From Dietzia aurantiaca (GTDB taxonomy: Bacteria; Actinomycetota; Actinomycetes; Mycobacteriales; Mycobacteriaceae): a stretch of DNA of 64,000 nt. The notes below the pieces were generated by a model, which was given only the letters and a program-made list of their open reading frames with translations, ran no database searches and was not told the DNA's origin. This document shows positions 51,029 to 59,471 of the stretch, piece by piece (the first letter of the stretch is position 1; each line of letters opens with the position of its first letter). Both the position numbers and the translations under genes were made by a program. The stretch covers positions 1 to 64,000 of the forward strand of contig NZ_JAIFXZ010000017.1 in the NCBI RefSeq assembly GCF_021033825.1, written 5' to 3'.

Positions 51029-53128
51029 GTGACCGCCGTGATCCTGCTGGTCGCCGCGCTGGCGCTGTTGGTGGTGCCGGGCGCGGCGATCTGCCTGGCC
51101 ACCGGCCTGCCCTGGCGCGACGCGGTGGCGGTGGGCCCCGCCCTGACGCTCGCGGTCGTCGCGGTGGGCTGCACGGTCACGGCCGCCACGGACGTGGCCT
51201 GGGCCCCGGCCTCGGCGGGGGCGACGGCGCTCGTGGCGCTTCTGTGCGCCGGGATGGTGGGTATCGCCGCCCGGGTGGCGGCGGGCCGGGCGCGATCGCG
51301 GGGCGGGAACGAGTACGACGACGACAACGTCGTCACCCGCTCCCCGAGGCGGTGGGTGGGCGATCTCGTCGTCGTCGTACTCGCCGCCCTGCCCGCGGTG
51401 CAGTTCGGGATCGCGACGCGCGGCCTCACGGCGATCCCCCAGTACTGGGACGCCCTCTTCCACGGCGGTGCCACACGGTACATCGCTGAGACCGGGCGGG
51501 CCGGCCTGACCGATCTCGCGCCGGTGAGCCAGCCCGCCAACCCGCATTTCTACTATCCGGACACCTATCACGCGCTCACGTCGCTCCTGCTTCATCTTCC
51601 CGGAGACGGCACGCCCGGGGCGCTGAACGGGATGCCGGGCGCCCTGAACGCGATGTCGGCGGTGACGGGCGTGGTGTTCGTGCTGGGCGTGGCGCTCCTG
51701 GCCGGGCGGCTGTGCGGTGGGTCCCGGCTGGCGGCGGTGGGCGCCGCAGTCGTCGCGGCATCGTGCTGGACATTCCCCTTCCAGGTCGTCGGGTGGGGGC
51801 CGTTGCTGCCGTTCGCACTGGGTGTGGCAGTGATCCCGGGGCTGCTGGTGTTGGGAGAGAGGCTCTCGGTAGTGCGGCCCGGCACGACGGGGATCGGTGC
51901 GGTGGTTGCCGCGTTGCTGCTCGGTGCCGGGATGACGGGGGCGTGGTCAGTGCATCCCTCGGTGGCGCTGGCGGCGGCGATCCCGGTGGGTGCGCAGGCC
52001 GTGGCCGGGGTCGTGGCCGCGCCCGGGGTGCGGTCCCGGCTGACAGTGGTCGGCGGATTCGCGCTGGCGACGCTGCCGGTGGGCGCGTACGCGGCGTGGA
52101 CCTTGAGCGTGTTGTCGGCGGATGCCGCGGGCGGCGCGTCGGGATTCTCGTGGCCACGGCAGATGGGGGTCGCCCGCGCCGTCGCCGGGGTGTTCGATCT
52201 CGGTCCCTCCGTGGCGGCGTCCGCCGGGGCGACGTTACTGGTGCTCATCGGTCTGGTCGGAGCAGTGGTCCACCCGCGATGGCGCCGATCGCTCGCAGCT
52301 GTGGTGACGGCATTGGTCGTCTACGGGGTGTTGTATGTGCTCGCCGCAGGGGTCGAGGGCGACTGGGTGCGGGCGTTGACCGGATTCTGGTGGGATGACA
52401 TGTACCGGTTCGCGGCGTTGCTCGCCGTGCCCTCGGCGGTGCTGGCCGGCGCCGGGGTACGGGCGCTGATCCCCCGGGACCCCGCACGCAGGACCGCCGC
52501 GCGTGTCGGAGTCGTCATCGCGACGGTGTGCCTGCTGGCCGCGCTGTCCGGACAAGCGCTTCTGGTGCGAGAGGTGCGGATCTGGGGTTACGGGGACGGG
52601 CCGGCAGTCACCGCTTCGGAGCGCGTCGTCCTGGACCGGCTGGGCGACCTGTATGACGGCGGCGTGGTGCTGGGCGACCCGTTCGACGGCACCGCGTGGG
52701 TGTACGCCCTGCACGGGGTGCCGGTGGTGTTCGGCGCGCCACTGGCCGACGACCCGGTGGCCCAGGTCGGCGGCGATCGCATGACCCTCTACACCTCGAT
52801 CAACCGGTACGGCTTCGACCCGTCGATCACCTACGAGGTGCAGCGGCAGGACGTGCGGTGGGTGGTGGTGGGCACCGGAGTGGTGGGCGGTCCGGGCCGC
52901 CCCGGCGGCTTCATCGGTCTCCACCTCAACCCCCACCTGCGACTGGCGGCGGAGAACGAGGGCGCCCGTCTCTACGAGGTGCTGCCGGTGCCCGCGAATC
53001 ATCCTCCGTCGCTCCCACCACCGGGCATTCCCCCGGCGACGCCTCCCGAACAGCCGCCGAACACCGACTCACCGGTCGTCGACGCGATCCCTGCGGGGCC
53101 GGGGACTAACCTGGGCGGCACCGGATAA
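51029..53128 (+). CDS. polytopic membrane protein of DUF6541 type, possible GT-C transferase
   Basis: A 699-residue integral membrane protein with roughly 12-14 helices starting at the first residue. A periplasmic loop after an Asp/Glu-rich segment carries YWDALFHGGATRYIAETG and FYYPDTYHALTSLLL, acidic and aromatic like the first loop of GT-C enzymes. A soluble C-terminal domain (about 530-660) is followed by a Pro-rich tail. I link it to DUF6541 by overall appearance, not by a search. Its place between gtrA and a galactofuranosyltransferase paralogue suggests a cell-wall polysaccharide role. Donor and acceptor unknown. Confidence 0.6.
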   Translation: MTAVILLVAALALLVVPGAAICLATGLPWRDAVAVGPALTLAVVAVGCTVTAATDVAWAPASAGATALVALLCAGMVGIAARVAAGRARSRGGNEYDDDNVVTRSPRRWVGDLVVVVLAALPAVQFGIATRGLTAIPQYWDALFHGGATRYIAETGRAGLTDLAPVSQPANPHFYYPDTYHALTSLLLHLPGDGTPGALNGMPGALNAMSAVTGVVFVLGVALLAGRLCGGSRLAAVGAAVVAASCWTFPFQVVGWGPLLPFALGVAVIPGLLVLGERLSVVRPGTTGIGAVVAALLLGAGMTGAWSVHPSVALAAAIPVGAQAVAGVVAAPGVRSRLTVVGGFALATLPVGAYAAWTLSVLSADAAGGASGFSWPRQMGVARAVAGVFDLGPSVAASAGATLLVLIGLVGAVVHPRWRRSLAAVVTALVVYGVLYVLAAGVEGDWVRALTGFWWDDMYRFAALLAVPSAVLAGAGVRALIPRDPARRTAARVGVVIATVCLLAALSGQALLVREVRIWGYGDGPAVTASERVVLDRLGDLYDGGVVLGDPFDGTAWVYALHGVPVVFGAPLADDPVAQVGGDRMTLYTSINRYGFDPSITYEVQRQDVRWVVVGTGVVGGPGRPGGFIGLHLNPHLRLAAENEGARLYEVLPVPANHPPSLPPPGIPPATPPEQPPNTDSPVVDAIPAGPGTNLGGTG

Positions 53129-53154
53129 CCGATCTTCAGGAGCGCATCGCCCCC

Positions 53155-55026
53155 ATGGACGCCACCACCGTGACCGCCGCAGGTGCCGACACCGGCGCCG
53201 ACAGCGCCGACCGCGACCTGCTCCTCCAGCGGACCCTGTTCTCGGGCCCCCGCAAATGGGTCAACGACGACCTCTACTCGCGCGTCACCCGCGGCGTCGT
53301 GCGCCGCACCCGCACGGAGCTCCGGCTCGAGCCCGGCGCGGTCGTCGACACCAACACCTACTTCGGCCGGTTCGAGGCCTCCTACTGGCAGCGGTGGACG
53401 TATCTCACCGAGCTGACGGTGCGGGTGTCGATCGAGTCGACCGGCCGGGTGGACGTACTGGTGCGCGCCTCCGACATCGGCTCCCACGTGCGCACGGTGG
53501 ACATGGTCCACCACGACGGCGACGGGATGGCGGTGCTGCACGTCCCGGTGGACACGTTCACCGACGGCGGCGCGATGTGGTTGGAATTCCACGCGGTCGA
53601 CGCCGAGGCGACGGTCTCGGAGGTGGCCTGGAGTACGACGACGACGAGGCCGGTCCGTCGCGCGGCGGTGGCGATCTGCACCTTCAACCGCGCTGACGAC
53701 TGCGCGGCCACCGTGGACTCGCTGGCGTCCGACCCGCTCGTGGCGGACCTCATCGACGACCTCTACGTCACGGACCAGGGCACCGACCTGGTGGAGACCC
53801 GCGATGCCTTCGCGCACGCGGTCGAGGAATTCGGCGACCGCCTGCACTACCTCCGCCAGCCGAACCTCGGCGGGGCCGGCGGATTCAGTCGCGGCATGTT
53901 CGAGGCCACCGCACCGGAGGCCCCGGGGCCCGTGGACGTGTTGCTCATGGACGACGACGTGCGGGTCGAGCCGGAGACCGTGCTGCGCCTGTTCGCCTTC
54001 GCGGCGGTGACACGTGAGCCGATGCTCGTAGGCGCGCAGATGATGTACCTGTTCAACCCGGACTATCTGCTGGTCTCCGCCGAACGCACGCAACTGGCCG
54101 AGCTCAGGGGCGGCCTCGACGCGGACGAGTTCGCGCTGCGCGACGAGTCGGTGGTGGAGAACCTGCAGGAGCGGCGGATCGACGCCGAGTACAACGCCTG
54201 GTGGTCCTGCCTCATCCCCGGTGAGGCCGTGGAGAACGTCGGCCTGCCGATGCCGTACTTCTTCCAGTGGGACGACATCGAGTACGGGTTGCGATGCCGC
54301 CAGGCCGGGATGCCCACGTGCACGCTGCAGGGCGCGGCCGTATGGCACGCCGACTTCTACTGGAAGGACGGCGATGACTTCGGCCAGTTCTTCTCGCAGC
54401 GGAATTCACTGGTCACGGCCTCGATCCGGCAGGGCATCGACCCGAAGGACATGGCCAAGAACCTGGCGCGCACCGTTCTCCGCGCTATCGCGGCCATGCA
54501 GTACGGGCTGGCGGCCACGCGGCTGCGGGGCATCGAGGCGTTCCTCGATGGTCCCGACGGCGCGTTCGGTGTCGGGGACGGTGGACAGCGTGCGTTGGCG
54601 GCGATTCGCGAGGAGCGCGCGGGGTACCCGGAAACCGCCAAGCTGGGCGTAGAGGCGCTGCCGGCCGGTATCACGGTGGAGCGTAAGGTCGGTATCCCGC
54701 GCGAGGACCGCGAGGACCAGGTGCTGGCCAAGCGGCTGCTCGTGCAGAAGCTCGGCCGGCAGCGTCGGGGGGTCGTGGCGATCCCGTACGAGGACGCCGC
54801 CTGGTGGCATGTGGCGCTGTTCGACGAGGTGTACGTGACCGACGCCTCCCAGACCGGGGTGCACCACCGCAAGGTGGATCCGGCCCGTGCCTCCGAGCTC
54901 CAGAAGCGGCTGGCCTCGCTGCTCGCGCGCTTCGTCCGCGAGACCCCGGTCGCGCAGGAGCGCTGGCGGCGGGCACAGGCCGAGCTGACCACGCGGGAGA
55001 ACTGGGCGAGACTCTACGGACTGTGA
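53155..55026 (+). CDS. GlfT2-like galactofuranosyltransferase paralogue
   Basis: A 623-residue protein with the whole GlfT2 architecture: N-terminal beta-sandwich (YFGRFEASYWQRWT matches the YFNAFAAAYWRRWT of GlfT2), GT-A core and C-terminal helices. Catalytic elements are all kept: FNRADD, NLGGAGGFSRG, MDDDVRVEP, YNAWWSCLIP, QWDDIEYGLR and VWHADF. It is therefore probably an active galactofuranosyltransferase (or one with a related donor), not a remnant. CAGGAG lies 11 nt before ATG. It is third in the gtrA operon. Mycobacteria have only the short GlfT1 in this neighbourhood; here a separate GlfT1 is present at 57497. Confidence 0.85.
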   Translation: MDATTVTAAGADTGADSADRDLLLQRTLFSGPRKWVNDDLYSRVTRGVVRRTRTELRLEPGAVVDTNTYFGRFEASYWQRWTYLTELTVRVSIESTGRVDVLVRASDIGSHVRTVDMVHHDGDGMAVLHVPVDTFTDGGAMWLEFHAVDAEATVSEVAWSTTTTRPVRRAAVAICTFNRADDCAATVDSLASDPLVADLIDDLYVTDQGTDLVETRDAFAHAVEEFGDRLHYLRQPNLGGAGGFSRGMFEATAPEAPGPVDVLLMDDDVRVEPETVLRLFAFAAVTREPMLVGAQMMYLFNPDYLLVSAERTQLAELRGGLDADEFALRDESVVENLQERRIDAEYNAWWSCLIPGEAVENVGLPMPYFFQWDDIEYGLRCRQAGMPTCTLQGAAVWHADFYWKDGDDFGQFFSQRNSLVTASIRQGIDPKDMAKNLARTVLRAIAAMQYGLAATRLRGIEAFLDGPDGAFGVGDGGQRALAAIREERAGYPETAKLGVEALPAGITVERKVGIPREDREDQVLAKRLLVQKLGRQRRGVVAIPYEDAAWWHVALFDEVYVTDASQTGVHHRKVDPARASELQKRLASLLARFVRETPVAQERWRRAQAELTTRENWARLYGL

Positions 55027-55159
55027 GCCCAGGTGCGGGACGAGTCACGCCGGGCCGTGCGCGGGACTTTCTCCACAGGCCGTCCCCTGTCCACAGGTGA
55101 CCGGCTCGACGCCCGTTTTCGGCGGGGCGGCAGTCACCGCGTAGTACACAGTGGACGGC
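55027..55159. other. intergenic gap with two DnaA-box-like nonamers
   Basis: TTCTCCACA (55069-55077) and CTGTCCACA (55087-55095) differ from TTATCCACA by one and two bases. No other origin features are visible, so this may be chance. Confidence 0.25.
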
Positions 55160-56251
55160 ATGAATCCGTCTGCTCCGATCACCCCGTCGACGTTTCCCGC
55201 ACTGTCCGATCCCGTCGGTGAGCCCTGGCCGCTCGAGCTGCAGATGCTGCCGCCGGGACCGTTGACGTCGGCCGAACTGGCGCAGCAGGTGTCGCCCTCG
55301 CTGGTCAGGAGGCATTACCGCCGGATCTGGCATGGTATGTATCGGCGCGAGGACCAGGCCGACGGTCTCGAGATCCGCAGCCGCGCGCTGGCAAAGACCT
55401 TTCCGGACGGTGTCCTGCGCGGGCGCAGCGCGGCGCTGATGTGGGGCGACGACTCGGCGCCGGAGGACGCGCCACCGGAGATCTGGCTCCCGGCCACCCG
55501 CCGGACCCGTCAGGGGCGGGTGTACCGGTACGGGGCGATGCCCGGGCACGCGATCACCGAGGTCGACGGCGTTCGGGTGACGACGCCGCTACGGACCTGC
55601 CGCGACCTTGCCGTGGACCTCGAGTTCGAGGACGCGGTGGTCTCAGTCGAGCGACTGTGCGCGATGGTGGCGGAGTTGCCCGCCCAACTGCGGGCAGCGG
55701 CCGAGCATCCGATCGGGCGAGGGGCACGCGACTTCGAGCAGGTCGTGCGGGCCTGCGATCCACGGTCGATCTCGGCCATGTCATCCCGGGCGCGGATGGT
55801 CCTCGCGGATGCGGATTGTGGGGACTTCGGACACGGTCACCAGGTGCGGCTGGGCAGAAACTTGGTCGAACTGCCGCTGGCCGATCCCGTCGCGAGATGC
55901 GCTGTGTACACCTCACCAGCGCCGGTATCGGCACCGGCATCGGTGCGGTGGGGCACGTCGTCGCAGGCGGGGGACGCGGAGTCCCTCCGGGCGCGCAGGG
56001 ACAGGGCCTCCGCTCGTCATCAGTCCCGGCTCCAGGGCGCCGGCTGGACGGTGATCATCGTCCGTGAACGGGCGCGAGGGGTCACGACTCTGCTGCCGCG
56101 GCCGGGCACGGTTCCGGAAACCGGACCGGCGGGCGTTCCCCGGAGGGCCGCAGGCTTGTTGGCCGCGCGGTGGCCGACGACCGAGCTCCGCCTGCCCGCT
56201 CACGGGGAAGCCGCCAGTGACCCGCACGGGCTCTGGGGCTCACCGTGGTGA
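55160..56251 (+). CDS. AbiEi/DUF559-type protein with degenerate nuclease half
   Basis: A 363-residue protein. The N-terminal half follows the pattern of the many actinobacterial AbiEi-like proteins: LTSAELAQQVSPSLVRRHYRRIWHGMY (winged helix), RGRSAALMWG, VYRYGA, GVRVTTPLRTCRDLA. It then reaches ACDPRSISAMSSRARMVL, where relatives have DPRSESPLESRLR. The C-terminal restriction-like fold is recognisable only by RARRDRASARHQSRLQGAGWTVIIV; the usual V-D and E-x-DG residues are not found. It is probably inactive as a nuclease. GTG 55151 is an alternative start. No partner toxin or methylase is adjacent. Confidence 0.5.
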   Translation: MNPSAPITPSTFPALSDPVGEPWPLELQMLPPGPLTSAELAQQVSPSLVRRHYRRIWHGMYRREDQADGLEIRSRALAKTFPDGVLRGRSAALMWGDDSAPEDAPPEIWLPATRRTRQGRVYRYGAMPGHAITEVDGVRVTTPLRTCRDLAVDLEFEDAVVSVERLCAMVAELPAQLRAAAEHPIGRGARDFEQVVRACDPRSISAMSSRARMVLADADCGDFGHGHQVRLGRNLVELPLADPVARCAVYTSPAPVSAPASVRWGTSSQAGDAESLRARRDRASARHQSRLQGAGWTVIIVRERARGVTTLLPRPGTVPETGPAGVPRRAAGLLAARWPTTELRLPAHGEAASDPHGLWGSPW

Positions 56252-56282
56252 CCGCCGGGTGCGGGGCGCTTCCCGCGGGAGA

Positions 56283-56756
56283 TCAGTCCCGGCGCCGGAC
56301 GGACATCGTGTGTCGGGCCTCGACCACGGCCTTCTCGCGGGAGTCGACGATGAGGGCGGTGTGCACCACGCTGGTGCTGCGCTGTACGGAGAGTTGGTCG
56401 CGGATCATGTCGGCCTCGGTGGCCGGGACCTCGACCCTGCACGTCAGCCGGCCGCGGCCCGGCCGGTGGAAGTCGATCGTCGCGCTCTTCGTCCACACCT
56501 GATAGCCACCACCGAGCTGACCGGACAGCAGCGCGCCGTAGAGCACGTCGGTGGCGGCGAAGAGCGCGCCCCCGAACGCCGTGCCGTTCGTGTTGGCGGT
56601 CCACGGGGCCACCCGCATGGTCAGCTCTCCGCTGGTCCAGTCCGGGGCGATGTGTCGGATGCGGATCCCCGACCCGAGCAGAGGCGGGTAGAGCGACGCC
56701 AGCACGGGGAACGCCGTGGGGCTGGCGGAGTAGCGGTGCAGCATCGTCTTGGGCAC
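56283..56756 (-). CDS. DUF4442 hotdog-fold protein
   Basis: A 157-residue hotdog-fold protein of the DUF4442 type: central helix segment NTNGTAFGGALFAATD, then VWTKSATIDFHRPGRG and the C-terminal VVEARHTMSVR. Probably an acyl-CoA thioesterase, but unproven for this family. GTG 56756 is supported by TACGAT 6 nt upstream. It stands alone, convergent with the AbiEi-like gene. Confidence 0.75.
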   Translation of the reverse strand: MPKTMLHRYSASPTAFPVLASLYPPLLGSGIRIRHIAPDWTSGELTMRVAPWTANTNGTAFGGALFAATDVLYGALLSGQLGGGYQVWTKSATIDFHRPGRGRLTCRVEVPATEADMIRDQLSVQRSTSVVHTALIVDSREKAVVEARHTMSVRRRD

Positions 56757-56762
56757 GCCATG

Positions 56763-56768
56763 ATCGTA
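56763..56768 (-). promoter_or_regulatory. -10 hexamer for the DUF4442 gene
   Basis: TACGAT on the minus strand, 6 nt before GTG 56756; leaderless arrangement. Confidence 0.5.
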
Positions 56769-56814
56769 ACTTACTCACCGGTCAGTTCGCGCCCGGCCGG
56801 GGTCGGCCGCGGGA

Positions 56815-56880
56815 CCACCGCCCGGGGTCAGCCGCGCGGCCACCGCCCGGGGTCAGCCGCGCGGCCACCGCCCGGGGTCG
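56815..56880. repeat. 25-bp tandem repeat at a gene end
   Basis: CCACCGCCCGGGGTCAGCCG followed by CGCGG is repeated at 56815 and 56840, with a partial third copy from 56865. The stop codon of the maleylpyruvate-isomerase-like gene falls inside it (56853). Confidence 0.8.
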
Positions 56881-57452
56881 CGACCGGTCAGCGCGAGGGC
56901 CGTGTGGCGCGCGGGGACGTCGGGGCCGTCGAAACCCGGAATCGGGGGGTCGAACAGGTCCGGCGCGGGATTCTCGGCGAGATCGGTCCGGACGAACTCC
57001 AGCACCGCCTGCTCGAGATCGTCGCCCCACGGCAGGTCGCGGCCCTGGGAGGCGGCGATGTCCCAGGCGTGGACCGCCAGATCGAAGGTCTGCTGGGCCA
57101 GATAGTGCCCGGCCGGCGCGCTGCCGTAGGAGAGGTTGACCTCTGTGTCCGCGCCCGTCCCCCGCCACGCGGCGGACACCGGCGCCCGCACCCCACGCCA
57201 CTGGTCTACGAGGTCGGGGCCGGACATCTCACGCAGGCGGCGCAGCGGGCCCTCGAGGTCCTCGGCCACCTCGTCGACCGTCCCGCCCGCGAGCAGGCCC
57301 GGAACCCAGAGTTGCTCGTCCACCACGTGGGAGAGCACCTCGCGCGCGGTCCACGAACTGCACGGCGTGGCGGCATCCCAGTCGGTGGCTCCCGCCAGGG
57401 CCTCCTCGAAGACGTCGGCGGCGCGGGCTTGCAGGGCGATCCAGTCGGTCAT
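56853..57452 (-). CDS. TIGR03086/maleylpyruvate isomerase N-terminal-like (DinB fold) protein
   Basis: A 199-residue protein of the mycothiol-dependent DinB-like superfamily. It shows the helix-bundle pattern WDAATPCSSWTAREVLSHVVDEQLW with the metal-ligand histidine, and the second ligand region DLAVHAWDIA. These enzymes use a metal and often mycothiol for isomerase or transferase reactions; the substrate is unknown. ATG 57452 has GGGAG directly upstream. The C-terminal end (PGRWPRG) is encoded within a 25-bp tandem repeat, so the last residues may have been altered by duplication. Confidence 0.75.
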   Translation of the reverse strand: MTDWIALQARAADVFEEALAGATDWDAATPCSSWTAREVLSHVVDEQLWVPGLLAGGTVDEVAEDLEGPLRRLREMSGPDLVDQWRGVRAPVSAAWRGTGADTEVNLSYGSAPAGHYLAQQTFDLAVHAWDIAASQGRDLPWGDDLEQAVLEFVRTDLAENPAPDLFDPPIPGFDGPDVPARHTALALTGRDPGRWPRG

Positions 57453-57496
57453 ACTCCCATCATGCGCTCCCGGCCACCTCGCCGCATCCCGCCGGC

Positions 57497-58651
57497 TCAG
57501 GGCTTGTCGAAGTGCTCGCCCGCGCCCATGCGTTGCAGTCGCAACCACTCGCGGAAGCCGGCCGGGTCGCGGCGGGAGACGAGGAAGTACCAGCCGAATC
57601 GCACGATCTCCTGCGGGATCAGCTTGCGCATGCCCGGCTGGGACAGCAGGTAGCCGCGGTTACGGTAGGTGAAATGCCGCTTGACCGGGTCGTCCGGGAA
57701 CTGCGTGTGCATGCGGCCGCCGAGGATCGGTTTGAACTCGTCGGAGCCCTGCGGGTGCAGGTACGCGGTGGTCAGGCAGGTGCCGAACGGTAGGCCGGAG
57801 CGTGCCAGGCGGCGGTGCACCTCGACCTCGTCGCCGCGGATGAACAGGCGCAGATCGGGCACGCCCACGCGGTCGAGCGCGTCGGCGGTGAACAATGCGC
57901 CGTTGAACAGCGAGGCGATGCCCGGCAGCAGGTCGGTGCCCGTCCCGTGCGCCCCGGGCGCCCCGGCCGGGTCCGTCGCCACGTCGCGCTGGTCGTCGGC
58001 GAACAACTCGCTGCGCCACCGACGCCACACCAGACCGCGGCGCAGGGGGAAGGCCAGACGGTCGGGGTCGTCGAGGTCGCACACGACCGGCGAGACCTGG
58101 GCCAGGCCGTGGCGGTCCATGCAGCCGAGCAGGGTGGCCAGGACGTCTGGGCCCTCGGGGCGGCCGTCGTCGTCAGCGCACCACACCAGGTCGGCACCGG
58201 TGGCGAGGGCGTGCAGCATGCCGAGCGCGAACCCGCCCGCGCCGCCGAGGTTGTGCTTGGAGCCGATGTAGGTGGCCGCGACCGGCTGCGATTCGACCAG
58301 CTCGCGCACGGCCTGCTCGTCGGCGTTGTCCACCACGACCAGGTGGTCGATCGGCCGGGTCTGGCCGGACACCACCTCGAGGGAGGCGCGGAGCTGCTCG
58401 AGGCGGCGATGCGTGACCACCACGGCCACCACGCACCGCGAGTCGGCGGATCGCTGCCCACTTACGCGCCCGGATTGCGCACTTTGCGCCGGGTTGCGCG
58501 CCCTGTTTGCGTCGTTCCGGGTGCGCAACTCGTCAGCGCCGGCGCCGGACTGCGGGCCGCCCGCGCCATCGGCCAGCGCGCCGCCAGCGTCATCCGCCCT
58601 CGCGTCGCCCGCGCCGGAGCCGTCGGACCCCACCCCGGCCTCAGCCCTCAC
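57497..58651 (-). CDS. glfT1: galactofuranosyltransferase GlfT1
   Basis: A 384-residue GT2-family enzyme that adds the first galactofuranose residues to the decaprenyl-linked rhamnosyl-GlcNAc acceptor. The core starts at VVAVVVTHRR, with KHNLGGAGGFALGM, the metal motif WCADDDGRPEG, FIRGDEVEVHRRL and HFTYRNRGYL. Rv3782 has 304 residues; the extra 75 N-terminal residues here are Ala/Gly/Asp/Ser-rich and lack structure. GTG 58651 overlaps the wzt stop by 11 nt. Third gene of the wzm-wzt-glfT1 operon. Confidence 0.88.
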   Translation of the reverse strand: MRAEAGVGSDGSGAGDARADDAGGALADGAGGPQSGAGADELRTRNDANRARNPAQSAQSGRVSGQRSADSRCVVAVVVTHRRLEQLRASLEVVSGQTRPIDHLVVVDNADEQAVRELVESQPVAATYIGSKHNLGGAGGFALGMLHALATGADLVWCADDDGRPEGPDVLATLLGCMDRHGLAQVSPVVCDLDDPDRLAFPLRRGLVWRRWRSELFADDQRDVATDPAGAPGAHGTGTDLLPGIASLFNGALFTADALDRVGVPDLRLFIRGDEVEVHRRLARSGLPFGTCLTTAYLHPQGSDEFKPILGGRMHTQFPDDPVKRHFTYRNRGYLLSQPGMRKLIPQEIVRFGWYFLVSRRDPAGFREWLRLQRMGAGEHFDKP

Positions 58652-59459
58652 GCTTCATCCTCTCCATGTACTCCGCGATCGAGCGGCCGGCCTCGGGCCC
58701 CTCGTAGGCGGTGACGATCTCCTCGATGCCGCCGCTCTGCCGGATCCGGCCGTGGTCGATCCACATCGCGGAGTCGCACAGCTGCGCGAGGAACTCGTTG
58801 GAGTGCGAGGCGAACACCAGGATGCCGGAGCGCGAGACCAGGTCGGCCAGCTTCACGCGCGCCTTCTTCATGAACTCCGCGTCCACGGCGCCGATGCCCT
58901 CGTCCAGCAGCAGGATCTCGGGATCGATCGAGGTCACCACGCCCATCGCGAGCCGCACGCGCATGCCGGTGGAGTAGGTGCGCAGCGGCATGTCGAGGTA
59001 GTCACCGAGCTCGGTGAAGTCGGCGATCTCCTCGACCTTGGCCTTCATCTGCTTGCGCGTCTGCCCGAGGAACAGACCGCGGATGATGATGTTCTCGTAG
59101 CCGGAGATCTCCGGGTCCATGCCCACGCCCAGGTCGAACACGGGCGCCACGCGGCCCCGGATCCGTGCGGCGCCGCGGGTGGGCTCGTAGATGCCCGACA
59201 GCAGCCGGAGCAGCGTGGACTTGCCGGCGCCGTTGTGTCCGACCAGGCCGATGCGGTCTCCCTCGCGGAGGGAGAGGGTGATGTCCTTGAGGGCTTCGAC
59301 GACGACGACGTTGGACGCGTTCCGCCCGATCGCGCCGCCTGCGGACCCGAGGACGGCCTTCTTGAGCGACCGCGACTTGGCGTCGAAGATCGGGAAGTCC
59401 ACGCAGGCGTCGACGCAGTCGATGGACACGCCGCCGGGAGTGGGCGCAGCAGGACTCAT
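58641..59459 (-). CDS. wzt: galactan ABC exporter ATP-binding subunit Wzt
   Basis: A 272-residue ABC ATPase powering export of the lipid-linked galactan. Walker A GHNGAGKST (about 83-91), the signature YSTGMRVRL (about 182-190), Walker B ILLLDEGIGAVD (about 203-214) and the switch His in FASHSNEF are present. It matches Rv3781 in size and lacks the C-terminal carbohydrate-binding domain found in some O-antigen Wzt proteins. It starts 12 nt after wzm. Confidence 0.92.
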   Translation of the reverse strand: MSPAAPTPGGVSIDCVDACVDFPIFDAKSRSLKKAVLGSAGGAIGRNASNVVVVEALKDITLSLREGDRIGLVGHNGAGKSTLLRLLSGIYEPTRGAARIRGRVAPVFDLGVGMDPEISGYENIIIRGLFLGQTRKQMKAKVEEIADFTELGDYLDMPLRTYSTGMRVRLAMGVVTSIDPEILLLDEGIGAVDAEFMKKARVKLADLVSRSGILVFASHSNEFLAQLCDSAMWIDHGRIRQSGGIEEIVTAYEGPEAGRSIAEYMERMKREG

Positions 59460-59471
59460 GGGTTGTACCTC

